In this document: positions 34,901 to 41,080 of the stretch, piece by piece
How the letters are laid out: every line of letters begins with the position of its first letter
How positions within the stretch are numbered: the stretch's first letter is position 1
DNA from: Paenibacillus sp. EZ-K15
GTDB lineage: Bacteria; Bacillota; Bacilli; Paenibacillales; Paenibacillaceae
Length of the DNA stretch: 64,000 bases
Assembly: GCF_002573715.1 (NCBI RefSeq)
Contig: NZ_PDHM01000022.1
Span: forward strand, 112,425 to 176,424
Direction: 5' to 3'
The notes under the pieces: generated by a model
What the model saw: only the letters and a program-made list of their open reading frames with translations
The model's database searches: none
What the model was told of the DNA's origin: nothing
Program-made: the position numbers and the translations under genes

Positions 34901-36928
34901 ACGCCTGTGGCGATAATACCGGATTTTGTACCGCAGCCGCCGGAGGGGACAGTTCCTTTTACCGCTCCCGGCATGAAAAATGCGGACGGGAGCGACCATC
35001 CGGTGCATCAGGCCTTTGCTGCAACCGGAAGGACACTGAACGTAGTCGATTACGGAGCCAATCCTGCGGACAATGATTCGGACGATCGACCGGCGATTCA
35101 GCGTGCAATTGATGAGGCGCTCCCTGGAGACGAGGTGTTCTTCCCTAATGGCGTATACAACTTAAACAGTACGCCGGATGGCCTGACCAATCTGATACTG
35201 AAATCGAAGGTCAATTTACGGGGGGAGAGCCAGAACGGCGCGATCCTCAAGACTTCGCTGAACAAGGTTCGGAACAGTACGATGCTTAGATCCGCCAAGC
35301 AGCATGATCTAACCATCTCCAACCTGACGCTGACATCTGCTTGGGAGGGTCAATATACGACGGATCATAGAATTAACAATCCGGATGCCGGCGGCCCCGA
35401 CATGATGATCATTGCCGCCAATTATGGCGAGGCGCCTTCGTACAACATCACGATCGACAGCGTGACGATCGAAAAATTCAGCCGCATGGGGGTCCGCATT
35501 GAGAACAGCCATGATATCGTCGTCCGCAACACCACGTTCCGAAATGCCACGGATCTTGGACCTGGTGGTGCCGGATACGGCGTATCCATTCAGGGCGTAC
35601 CGAAGGTCGACCGCAACGGTTTTGCCAATGATACCCGGTGGAATCTGGTCGAGGACTCTTCCTTCGAGGGGCCTTATCTTCGTCACGGGGCACTCATTCA
35701 ATATGTGGCCCATAACAATGTGGTTCGGCACAATGAATTCCACCAGGTCCGGCTGGATGCGATTGATCTGCATGGGGAGCTGGAGTATTTTAACGAGATC
35801 CACGATAACCTGATCACCGACATGCCGTATGGCGGCGGCATCGGCATCGGGAATACCGGGGGGACCGCCCCGACCAATCACAGCAAATCCGGCCCGCAAA
35901 ACTATATCCACGACAACACGATCCGCAATACGCGGGAAGGCATCGTCGTATCGATGGGCTCGCCGGATACCATCATTGAGAACAACCGAATCGAAAATAC
36001 CGTCGACATTCCGGATGCCGCCGGCATCAACATTTTGAACGGTCCGGGCACGATCATCAAAGGCAACACGATCCGCCAGAACACCGCCGAGCATTATTGG
36101 GGTATCCTGCTCGAGCACGACAACGGGGACACCAACGCGGGCGGCATCGGAGCTGGAGACCCGGAGAACGTGCAGATTCTGGACAATATCTTCACCGGCA
36201 ACAGCAACGGAATTCAGCTCCAGACAGGCAAGAATATCAAGCTACGCGGCAATACGCTGGACAATATCGGCGAGAACTTCACGGCGGCACCTGGCGTCAC
36301 GTATACCGATCTCACCGTGGGCCTGGAGTACAGCACGACGGCCCCGACGAATGGAGACGTTGTTGCAGCCTTGGTGTCGAAGCGTCCAATTATCGTTACC
36401 AATAACGGCGGCTCTCCTACTTACAATTTTACGGAGAACGGTTCATTTACCTTCGAATATGCGGATGAGGACGGCAACAAGGGGACAATGACGGCTACCG
36501 TATCGAACATCGATAAAATCGCTCCGGTGCTGAAGGTTACACTCTCACCTTCCGTATTAAAGGCTCCGAACCACAAAATGGTCGATATTCATGCTGACCT
36601 CGAATCTAGCGATGAAGGCTCTGGCGTCGTGTCAATCACTCTAACCTCCATTACCGTGGAAAGTGCGGACGGCAAGGGAAATAGCGGAGATATTCAAGAG
36701 AACTTGAACGGGAAAGATAAGGACACGGGTAACAGTGAAAGCAAAGACAATCGAGGCGATCGGGGACCGGATATTCAGAATGCCGAATTCGGAACCCATG
36801 ACACTCATTTCCAGCTGCGAGCGGAGAAATCGGTACGCGGTCAAAGCCGAATCTACACGGTGACTTATACCGTTACGGACCATGCGGGGAATCAAGCGCA
36901 GGCGGTGGGGACGGTGAGGGTGAAGTAA
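31973..36928 (+). CDS. Secreted multi-domain esterase/beta-helix carbohydrate-active protein
   Basis: A 1651-residue exported protein. TTG start at 31973 after GAGGGA; signal peptide about 1-33. Domains in order: a sandwich-like module (50-215); an alpha/beta esterase (230-525) with HGGGW (286), GTSAGG nucleophile (about 359), HGDAD and GQGHGF; a DPT-repeat linker (540-550); a DNRLRE/CBM96 module (560-740); an FN3 domain (748-838); an F5/8-type CBM32 (842-970); a pectate-lyase-fold parallel beta-helix (1020-1440) opening with VVDYGANPADND; and a C-terminal Ig-like part. It probably removes ester groups and cuts or binds a plant polysaccharide. The substrate is not proven. Codon use looks native. 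Confidence 0.85.
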   Translation: MKKTLNRISCLILCLLITISIMASPGQLRAVSAQSVSEFDLADESFAPNSDPLPEPEGPDILFFSDNFDSDRYGTTGGVVIPLPWVQTGDGGSKAKTSVSSSAPSTPNLMKIDVTDSVYLPVNTTGYGNIKLSYYTRASSYVSGSIVAEWSGDGGVTWSTLEDFKLAPGTPEAPRSESNTLKTWTLPPEANSNPNVQIQFRVGDPMNANMYIDSISLSGQAIPGIPPAVDPVPEPPPTETGPYPAPEGVTLYEDVLIGKAGDRDLFTSIAVPSTPPAEPMPVMIYIHGGGWNKGDRKNALGSICNYVLKRGYIGVSLSYRLTPEAPYPAQIQDVKLAIRYLRAHAEQYHIDPSRIGVWGTSAGGHLASLLGTTGDLTMEDTVTLDTGDTVHLPDIEGAGGWPEYSTKVQAVVDWYGPADFTTDFADRYSSVTKLLGGHNALSVPIEARLAMPGTYATPDDPPFWIRHGDADATIPYTDSVTFADQLTSAGVPVVDFEIVPGQGHGFTGEAKSTAEAEAWAFMAQHVKNLEVTTPILYKEGYTPPDPTDPTDPTDPSPGIPVEVGRLEPSDDALIDSSKPDTNIDSATGTSIGLFSVSSGTTNKKVVYFKFDASTLSDPDYRYEFQVAAKKGTSNTDLELSLYGIENTAWNESELTWNNAPTNSLDPATYVGSFTVKAENSGRPEVYSVDVTDYVRSHLAEGSVSFLLADASHTGVSVNIYSKEANGSSNPRPALVVSELVDSSQDNTPPSWPDGSRLSIASIGEDYVHLAWPTAEDNKLVAKYNVYQNDVKVTELRSDITRYETEGLSPHTEYSYKVEAVDAAGNVSPVPLTLSITTLGAPLAPWPVVSVTASGSDGNIEDNTLDQNLYTRWSAAGDGPWIMYDLGETRDIGYLGIAFYKGDVRATQIDIETSDDGVTWSPLFNDSSSGTTTAMQPFNVPDTNARYVKLIGRGNSDGSAYTSLTEVHIYPPFANGDTPVAIIPDFVPQPPEGTVPFTAPGMKNADGSDHPVHQAFAATGRTLNVVDYGANPADNDSDDRPAIQRAIDEALPGDEVFFPNGVYNLNSTPDGLTNLILKSKVNLRGESQNGAILKTSLNKVRNSTMLRSAKQHDLTISNLTLTSAWEGQYTTDHRINNPDAGGPDMMIIAANYGEAPSYNITIDSVTIEKFSRMGVRIENSHDIVVRNTTFRNATDLGPGGAGYGVSIQGVPKVDRNGFANDTRWNLVEDSSFEGPYLRHGALIQYVAHNNVVRHNEFHQVRLDAIDLHGELEYFNEIHDNLITDMPYGGGIGIGNTGGTAPTNHSKSGPQNYIHDNTIRNTREGIVVSMGSPDTIIENNRIENTVDIPDAAGINILNGPGTIIKGNTIRQNTAEHYWGILLEHDNGDTNAGGIGAGDPENVQILDNIFTGNSNGIQLQTGKNIKLRGNTLDNIGENFTAAPGVTYTDLTVGLEYSTTAPTNGDVVAALVSKRPIIVTNNGGSPTYNFTENGSFTFEYADEDGNKGTMTATVSNIDKIAPVLKVTLSPSVLKAPNHKMVDIHADLESSDEGSGVVSITLTSITVESADGKGNSGDIQENLNGKDKDTGNSESKDNRGDRGPDIQNAEFGTHDTHFQLRAEKSVRGQSRIYTVTYTVTDHAGNQAQAVGTVRVK

Positions 36929-37100
36929 GATAATCTACGTAGTGAATTATTATTTCTGAATGCACGGATAGGGTTCGCTGAGCAATTCCACCGGCTAAAT
37001 GCGCCGAGACGGAAAAGACGGCTCGAACACACTATAAAAGCACATTCCGAAAATGAATAATCGAGAATGAAGATGCTAGTAAAACACCAACTGATATAAA

Positions 37101-37149
37101 CAACAAAAGCTGCCCATACCGTCCTAAACGGTTGGGCAGCTTTATTGTT
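37101..37149. terminator. Bidirectional terminator
   Basis: AAAGCTGCCCA pairs with TGGGCAGCTTT, with inner CCGT/ACGG pairs. It ends both the beta-helix gene and the leftward lysis genes. Nothing else is seen in 36929-37220. Confidence 0.88.
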
Positions 37150-37220
37150 CAACACAGCTCAAAAAACGCTTCATTATATAGATGGAACTTGCGAGAGCAG
37201 CTGCCATGTTAATTTTTGTA

Positions 37221-38006
37221 TCACTTGCTCGGACTATCGAAAATCCCCAAACGATGCAGCACGGTCATGATTCGGTAAAAATCGTAGCTACCCTTAGGAT
37301 CATGCAATACTTCTGCTTGCTGTGCAGCTTGTACTGCCGGTTCTGCCCAAGATGGAACTTTCGCTGGTTTCTCCGTCTCAACTGCCTTGAGCCTTACGTT
37401 CATCTGCTGAGTGGTATTGCTTTGCTCCGTTAGCAGTTTCATCGCAGAAGCATATTGCTTGCTAAGCTGCTGAATCTGCTCTTGTGTTTTTTGCAGCTCG
37501 GCCGTTAATTGTTCGATTTTCATACCTTCCTCCTCCTCTGGACTAGGCACATCATATTGATAGAGCGAGTTCTGCTCCATAATAGAAATTAGCTTTTTCG
37601 GATAATTGGGGTCTGTGGCATAGCCCCCTCTCCAAATCTCGGTCGCAGCCGTTTTATAATCCGCCCACAATACGCCATGGTAACGCTGTGGCTTGTCACG
37701 TGTGCCATTCAGGATCAGCCGGGTATGATCGGCAACCGATTCACTCCAGCTGTTATACTTACGAAACTGAGCTTGGGTCGTGTAGGGCGTCTGCCCCCGG
37801 TATTCGGTTGTCTGCATGGTGACGCTTCCCGCCGGACCGGTTCCTTTGATGCCAAACAGATTGTTCGCTTTTTGCGTTAGACCGCTCATTCCCCAATTGG
37901 ATTCCAGGATTGCCTGAGCGAGCGTAAGCGAAGCAGGCACCCCGTACTGACGCATGTCCTGATTGGCTATAGGTGCGAGCTTGGCTATAAATTCAGAGGG
38001 TTTCAT
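37221..38006 (-). CDS. Phage-type glucosaminidase (endolysin)
   Basis: A 261-residue peptidoglycan hydrolase. Residues 1-155 are a glucosaminidase (LytG/FlgJ type) domain with the catalytic Glu in QAILESNWG and the LFGIKG block; a coiled coil (about 165-215) and a short C-terminal domain that may bind the wall follow. No signal peptide, as expected when a holin releases it. ATG 38006 follows AGGAGGAG and lies inside the end of the holin gene (14-base overlap). It is the last gene of the leftward phage locus and supplies cell lysis for particle release. Confidence 0.88.
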   Translation of the reverse strand: MKPSEFIAKLAPIANQDMRQYGVPASLTLAQAILESNWGMSGLTQKANNLFGIKGTGPAGSVTMQTTEYRGQTPYTTQAQFRKYNSWSESVADHTRLILNGTRDKPQRYHGVLWADYKTAATEIWRGGYATDPNYPKKLISIMEQNSLYQYDVPSPEEEEGMKIEQLTAELQKTQEQIQQLSKQYASAMKLLTEQSNTTQQMNVRLKAVETEKPAKVPSWAEPAVQAAQQAEVLHDPKGSYDFYRIMTVLHRLGIFDSPSK

Positions 38007-38445
38007 CCTTTTTCTCCTCCTTTCGTGCGGTTGGCTTATCTCCTTCTTCGGATTTGATCTGGAATACCTGTACCACATTACGCAGGGACTGGGGGATCGG
38101 TACCCCCATTCTCCCAACGTTCTCAATAATAGACAGCAGCTCATTTGCGAGATAGAAGAAGATCACGGTATTCTGAAAATAATTCATCTCCCCCAGCACC
38201 CGGTCCACCAGATGCATCAGGGCGATGATGAGAAAAATGGTCATTTTGCGTGCAATCCCAGTATAACCAATGCGGCTGCGCAGCTCGCCGTTCATCCAGG
38301 CCGCGCCCCATCCGGTCAACCAATCGATCACCACGAACCACAACAACAGATGCAGCGGCAGCGACCATCCGCCCCAGACGTAACCTGTCACGGCCCCCGT
38401 CCCCGCCACCAGCATCTTAAACAGCTGACCGATGTGCTCATACAT
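37993..38445 (-). CDS. Phage holin (phage_holin_4 / Cph1 type)
   Basis: A 150-residue membrane protein with three predicted membrane segments (about 10-28, 30-50 and 68-100) and the WGGWSLPLHLLLWFVVIDWLTG block typical of this holin group, ending in a Lys/Glu-rich tail. It would make membrane holes to release the glucosaminidase. ATG 38445 follows AAAGGAGG. A terminator lies only 35 bases upstream (38480-38507), so transcription from the tail genes must read through it or start within that short gap. Confidence 0.88.
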   Translation of the reverse strand: MYEHIGQLFKMLVAGTGAVTGYVWGGWSLPLHLLLWFVVIDWLTGWGAAWMNGELRSRIGYTGIARKMTIFLIIALMHLVDRVLGEMNYFQNTVIFFYLANELLSIIENVGRMGVPIPQSLRNVVQVFQIKSEEGDKPTARKEEKKDETL

Positions 38446-38479
38446 AATTGTTCCTCCTTTATATGGTTTTGAAGTTGTG

Positions 38480-38507
38480 AAAAAGCCCTCGGTGGAGCCG
38501 AGGGCTT
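38480..38507 (-). terminator. Terminator just upstream of the holin gene
   Basis: Perfect 10-base arms (38483-38492 and 38498-38507) with a 5-base loop, then five T on the minus strand. It points at the lysis genes from the tail-gene side. Confidence 0.85.
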
Positions 38508-38599
38508 GCGTTACTGCTATTCATAGTTGCTCTAAGAGAGAGAATCCATTGTTAGCATGCACGTCACTTCGCCTGTGGATCATGCTTCCGATCGCTGAT

Positions 38600-38610
38600 A
38601 TGAACGAGAC
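38600..38610 (+). repeat. Inverted repeat at the right (3') end of the IS
   Basis: ATGAACGAGAC, exact inverted copy of 40185-40195; preceded by GAT (38597-38599). Confidence 0.75.
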
Positions 38611-38674
38611 CTGTCAAATAGCAGTTTGTAACTCCCTTGTTTTTCCCAATCCCCCTTTATACAAGAGAGGGTGT

Positions 38675-38876
38675 AAAAACTGAACTAGAAGGCAAAAGCT
38701 ATCAACGGTGAGCAGTCTGATATCCGCGGGTTTTGTATACCGCATGTTTTCTCTCCGTCTGCAGAGAGTGCACCACGAACTGTTGTCGTGCGTCGTTTCC
38801 TTTGGAGGGATGGCACATAGCGATGGACGTGGATTCTCTCTTACGGCTTTTCCCTTTGCCTTCTAACTCAGTTTTT
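38675..38876 (-). ncRNA. Candidate bridge RNA of the IS1111-type element
   Basis: A 202-base segment closed by a long stem: 38675-38696 pairs with 38855-38876 at 20 of 22 positions. Inside are three hairpins: GCGG/CCGC (38726-38743), CTCTC/GAGAG (38751-38768) and CACGA/TCGTG (38774-38790). It lies 3' of the transposase inside the IS, where IS1111-type elements encode the bridge RNA. Two internal single-stranded pieces match the DNA on the two sides of the insertion (38717-38723 and 38778-38785). Strand and ends are inferred. Confidence 0.5.
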
Positions 38877-38961
38877 CATCTTCCACCTGTTTTTTGGGGG
38901 AACGGGATCACCTTGAATCAACAATTCTCACAATACGACTAGATTCCAATAGGAATGGTGA

Positions 38962-40077
38962 TCACCTATTTATCCTTTTCTCTTCAAGTTCTCGGGCAAT
39001 CGACCAAATAAATCCACTTAGTTCACGCGCCACGGCCACAACTGCTTTGCCACTAGGCTTACCCTTTGACAGCATTTTCGTGTATTTTCGATGTAGTCGA
39101 TGCTGTGCCTTCCAGGATATGGCCTGAATTTCAGGAGATTTTCCTTGTTGACGTTTCTTTAACTCTCCTTGTAGCGCAGGTTTATAGCGGTAACTCCAAG
39201 CGGATTCGACCAATAAACGACGAAGGTGGGTATTCCCCGATTTCGTAATGTTTCCCTGCCATCGGCTTTGGCCACTTGAGTATTCCCTCGGCACCAAACC
39301 TGTGTACCCCATGAAAGCCTTCGCATTACCAAACCGGGTAAATGAACACACTTCCGCTACGATTCCTGTTGCTGTCGTTTCAGCTACTCCACGTAAGGTT
39401 TGAAGGGCTTGTATTAAGGGGGCGTGGTGCCCTTCCGTGGCTTCTTCGTGAATGGCTGCTTCCATACGCTTCAGACGTTCTTCATTTTCATCCATCTGAT
39501 GCAGCATTTCCTGCAGAACCAAGCGTTGAGAAGCGGACTCGAATGGAATACGTCCTAACCATAACCGGTACTTAGCCGTCCAGCGGCGAAGTGGCTCTTT
39601 AGGTGCAATCTGATGACGAAGGAGAAACTTCCCGATCCGCTGCCGGATTCGAGTTCGGTCTTCCTTAACATCTTCACGCATTCGTACCAAATCACGAAGT
39701 GCTTCTTCCTCTGGAGTAGGTACATGCACACGTGTTAATTCACCTGCTCGAAGTAATTGTGCCAGACGCATCGAATCCCTACGATCCGTTTTTACCCGTT
39801 CTCCTGGACGACTAGGCATAAGTGATGGGGCGATAACAATGCAGTCATATCCATGTGCAGTTAGCAAACGAACTAAAGGATATCCTGTTGGACCTGCCTC
39901 GTAACAAACGCTTAATTCATTGGGTTGGCCTAACTTCCTCAATACTTTCAAGATGTGATACTCGGTATGAGGAATCGTGCCCAAATACCGAGCGCCTTCT
40001 CTTCCTGGATCAGCTACAGATACAGCAATATTTTCCTTCGACACGTCTAAGCCTACGTATTTTATGGTATCCTTCAT
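38962..40077 (-). CDS. IS110-family transposase (recombinase)
   Basis: A 371-residue RNA-guided recombinase. The N-terminal RuvC-like DEDD domain shows D11 (GLDVSKE), E in CYEAGPTG, and the paired D residues of KTDRRDSMRLA; the C-terminal Transposase_20 domain has LRGVAETTATGI, FMGYTGLVP and the Ser-bearing GNITKSGN. ATG 40077 is 10 bases after AAGGAG; an upstream in-frame codon is less likely. The gene is full length with no frameshift, so the element may be active. Its ribosome site is part of an inverted repeat with the element end. Confidence 0.93.
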   Translation of the reverse strand: MKDTIKYVGLDVSKENIAVSVADPGREGARYLGTIPHTEYHILKVLRKLGQPNELSVCYEAGPTGYPLVRLLTAHGYDCIVIAPSLMPSRPGERVKTDRRDSMRLAQLLRAGELTRVHVPTPEEEALRDLVRMREDVKEDRTRIRQRIGKFLLRHQIAPKEPLRRWTAKYRLWLGRIPFESASQRLVLQEMLHQMDENEERLKRMEAAIHEEATEGHHAPLIQALQTLRGVAETTATGIVAEVCSFTRFGNAKAFMGYTGLVPREYSSGQSRWQGNITKSGNTHLRRLLVESAWSYRYKPALQGELKKRQQGKSPEIQAISWKAQHRLHRKYTKMLSKGKPSGKAVVAVARELSGFIWSIARELEEKRINR

Positions 40078-40080
40078 AGT

Positions 40081-40186
40081 ACAGACTCTCCTTTGCAATT
40101 TAGCTCTGATTTTGGTTTTGGTTTAGCTTCTACTACACCATTATTCCCAAAATTAACCTAAGATGTTGCAATTACGGGGAGTCTGT
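40081..40186 (-). promoter_or_regulatory. Inverted repeat that can hide the transposase ribosome site
   Basis: ACAGACTCTCC (40081-40091) and GGGGAGTCTGT (40176-40186) are complementary at 10 of 11 positions. On the minus-strand RNA the right-hand copy, next to the IS end, would pair with GGAGAGTCTGT, which contains the transposase Shine-Dalgarno. Confidence 0.5.
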
Positions 40187-40195
40187 CTCGTTCAT
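40185..40195 (-). repeat. Inverted repeat at the left (5') end of the IS
   Basis: GTCTCGTTCAT on the plus strand, exact inverted copy of 38600-38610; followed by GAT (40196-40198). Confidence 0.75.
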
Positions 40196-40207
40196 GATAA
40201 CTGTTGC

Positions 40208-40252
40208 CCCCGGATTTTCCTGAACACTTATGGATAAGGTTAAAATCCGGGG
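40208..40252. repeat. Large hairpin next to the IS insertion point
   Basis: Perfect 11-base arms CCCCGGATTTT and AAAATCCGGGG around a 23-base loop, 10 bases outside the IS and 80 bases past the xkdX stop. No T-run follows on the minus strand. Confidence 0.55.
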
Positions 40253-40332
40253 ACAAAGGCGACCGCTCCGCTTCTACAGCATGATTCCGCCTTCTTCGTT
40301 GAAGTCTTCTGTAGAGTAATTCAAAGCAGCGT

Positions 40333-40470
40333 TTAGTAAGCCTCGCCAGTGATGACTTCATATTCTTCGGGAGTGATCACGCCAAACGCAACATATTGTC
40401 TCAATTGAGGCTTCTGCGCCCACTTCTTTTCATAGTAGTACTTCAAGCGTTCAAAATCGTTCTCGAACAT
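40333..40470 (-). CDS. xkdX: XkdX family phage protein (module A)
   Basis: A 45-residue protein of the XkdX family: a W near the middle and the end pattern YVAFGVITPEEYEVITGEAY are diagnostic. The length is normal. ATG 40470 follows AAAGGAG. In PBSX, xkdX follows xkdW near the end of the tail genes and its function is unknown. Here the IS is inserted downstream, between this gene and the lysis genes. Confidence 0.85.
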   Translation of the reverse strand: MFENDFERLKYYYEKKWAQKPQLRQYVAFGVITPEEYEVITGEAY

Positions 40471-40489
40471 CGTCTTCCGCTCCTTTCGA

Positions 40490-41068
40490 TCAGCTATTTT
40501 CAAGTGATAACAACCGTAATTCAAGCCCTACAATTTGAGCGCCTTGCGCCTCATTTTGCTGGCGCAACTCCATGGCCTCGAGCTCCCGTGCAACCATCTC
40601 AGAACCTAAGCGATCCACTTCATTAGGTTCCTGTGGTTGAGGTCTAGTTAGCTCCTCGATTTCTTCCTGGGTTAAACCTTCGATCCAAAGTGTCGGCATC
40701 TCGGGAGTGACGTACGTCGGCGGCTCCCCCCGCTCGTCCTCAGGCTGTACCTGCCATTCGTCATACGCTTGGCGATAATCTGATTCTGCTGCCTGCAGAT
40801 CGTCCTGGTAGGCCTCCCAAGCCGGGATGTCGAAGCGCGGCATGAACAGTCCAGGCATAACTGGCACGCCGACGATATATCCGGTGATTTCCGGTTCCGG
40901 TTCCGCTTCCTCCTCCGTTTGTCCCTCGGCGTCCCCTTCTTCATCCAGATCGGCGGGCGGCTGCGGCTCGATCTCCTCATAAAAAGGGACGACACCGGAA
41001 ATGGCATCGTCCATGAGCATATCCTCTAAATAGAGGCCGTCTATATTTACTTTAGGTACAGCTTTCAT
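40490..41068 (-). CDS. XkdW-position tail protein (module A)
   Basis: A 192-residue acidic protein. Residues 1-30 look structured, 32-60 are a Glu/Asp/Pro-rich linker, 60-140 repeat Pro/Trp-containing strands (PAWEAYQDDLQ), and the C-terminus is a predicted coiled coil (150-192). No firm family match; the position between the large fibre and xkdX equals xkdW of PBSX, where fibre-associated or chaperone-like proteins are found. ATG 41068 follows AAAGGAGG. Role in fibre assembly is inferred from order. Confidence 0.6.
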   Translation of the reverse strand: MKAVPKVNIDGLYLEDMLMDDAISGVVPFYEEIEPQPPADLDEEGDAEGQTEEEAEPEPEITGYIVGVPVMPGLFMPRFDIPAWEAYQDDLQAAESDYRQAYDEWQVQPEDERGEPPTYVTPEMPTLWIEGLTQEEIEELTRPQPQEPNEVDRLGSEMVARELEAMELRQQNEAQGAQIVGLELRLLSLENS

Positions 41069-41080
41069 GTGATACCTCCT

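Larger units (their letters stand above)
38597..40198 (-). mobile_element. IS110-family insertion sequence, IS1111-type
   Basis: About 1.6 kb bounded by 11-bp inverted repeats (38600-38610 and 40185-40195) with the triplet GAT outside each. It holds one transposase gene, a short 5' end, and a 3' non-coding stretch of about 350 bases with strong secondary structure. This matches the IS1111 branch, which has subterminal inverted repeats and its guide RNA 3' of the transposase. It separates xkdX from the holin gene. Exact ends may differ by a few bases. Confidence 0.75.

Noticed and set aside
35309-36118. Minus-strand frame of 269 codons opposite the beta-helix domain
   Set aside because: It mirrors the regular codon pattern of the beta-helix repeats and has no ribosome site.
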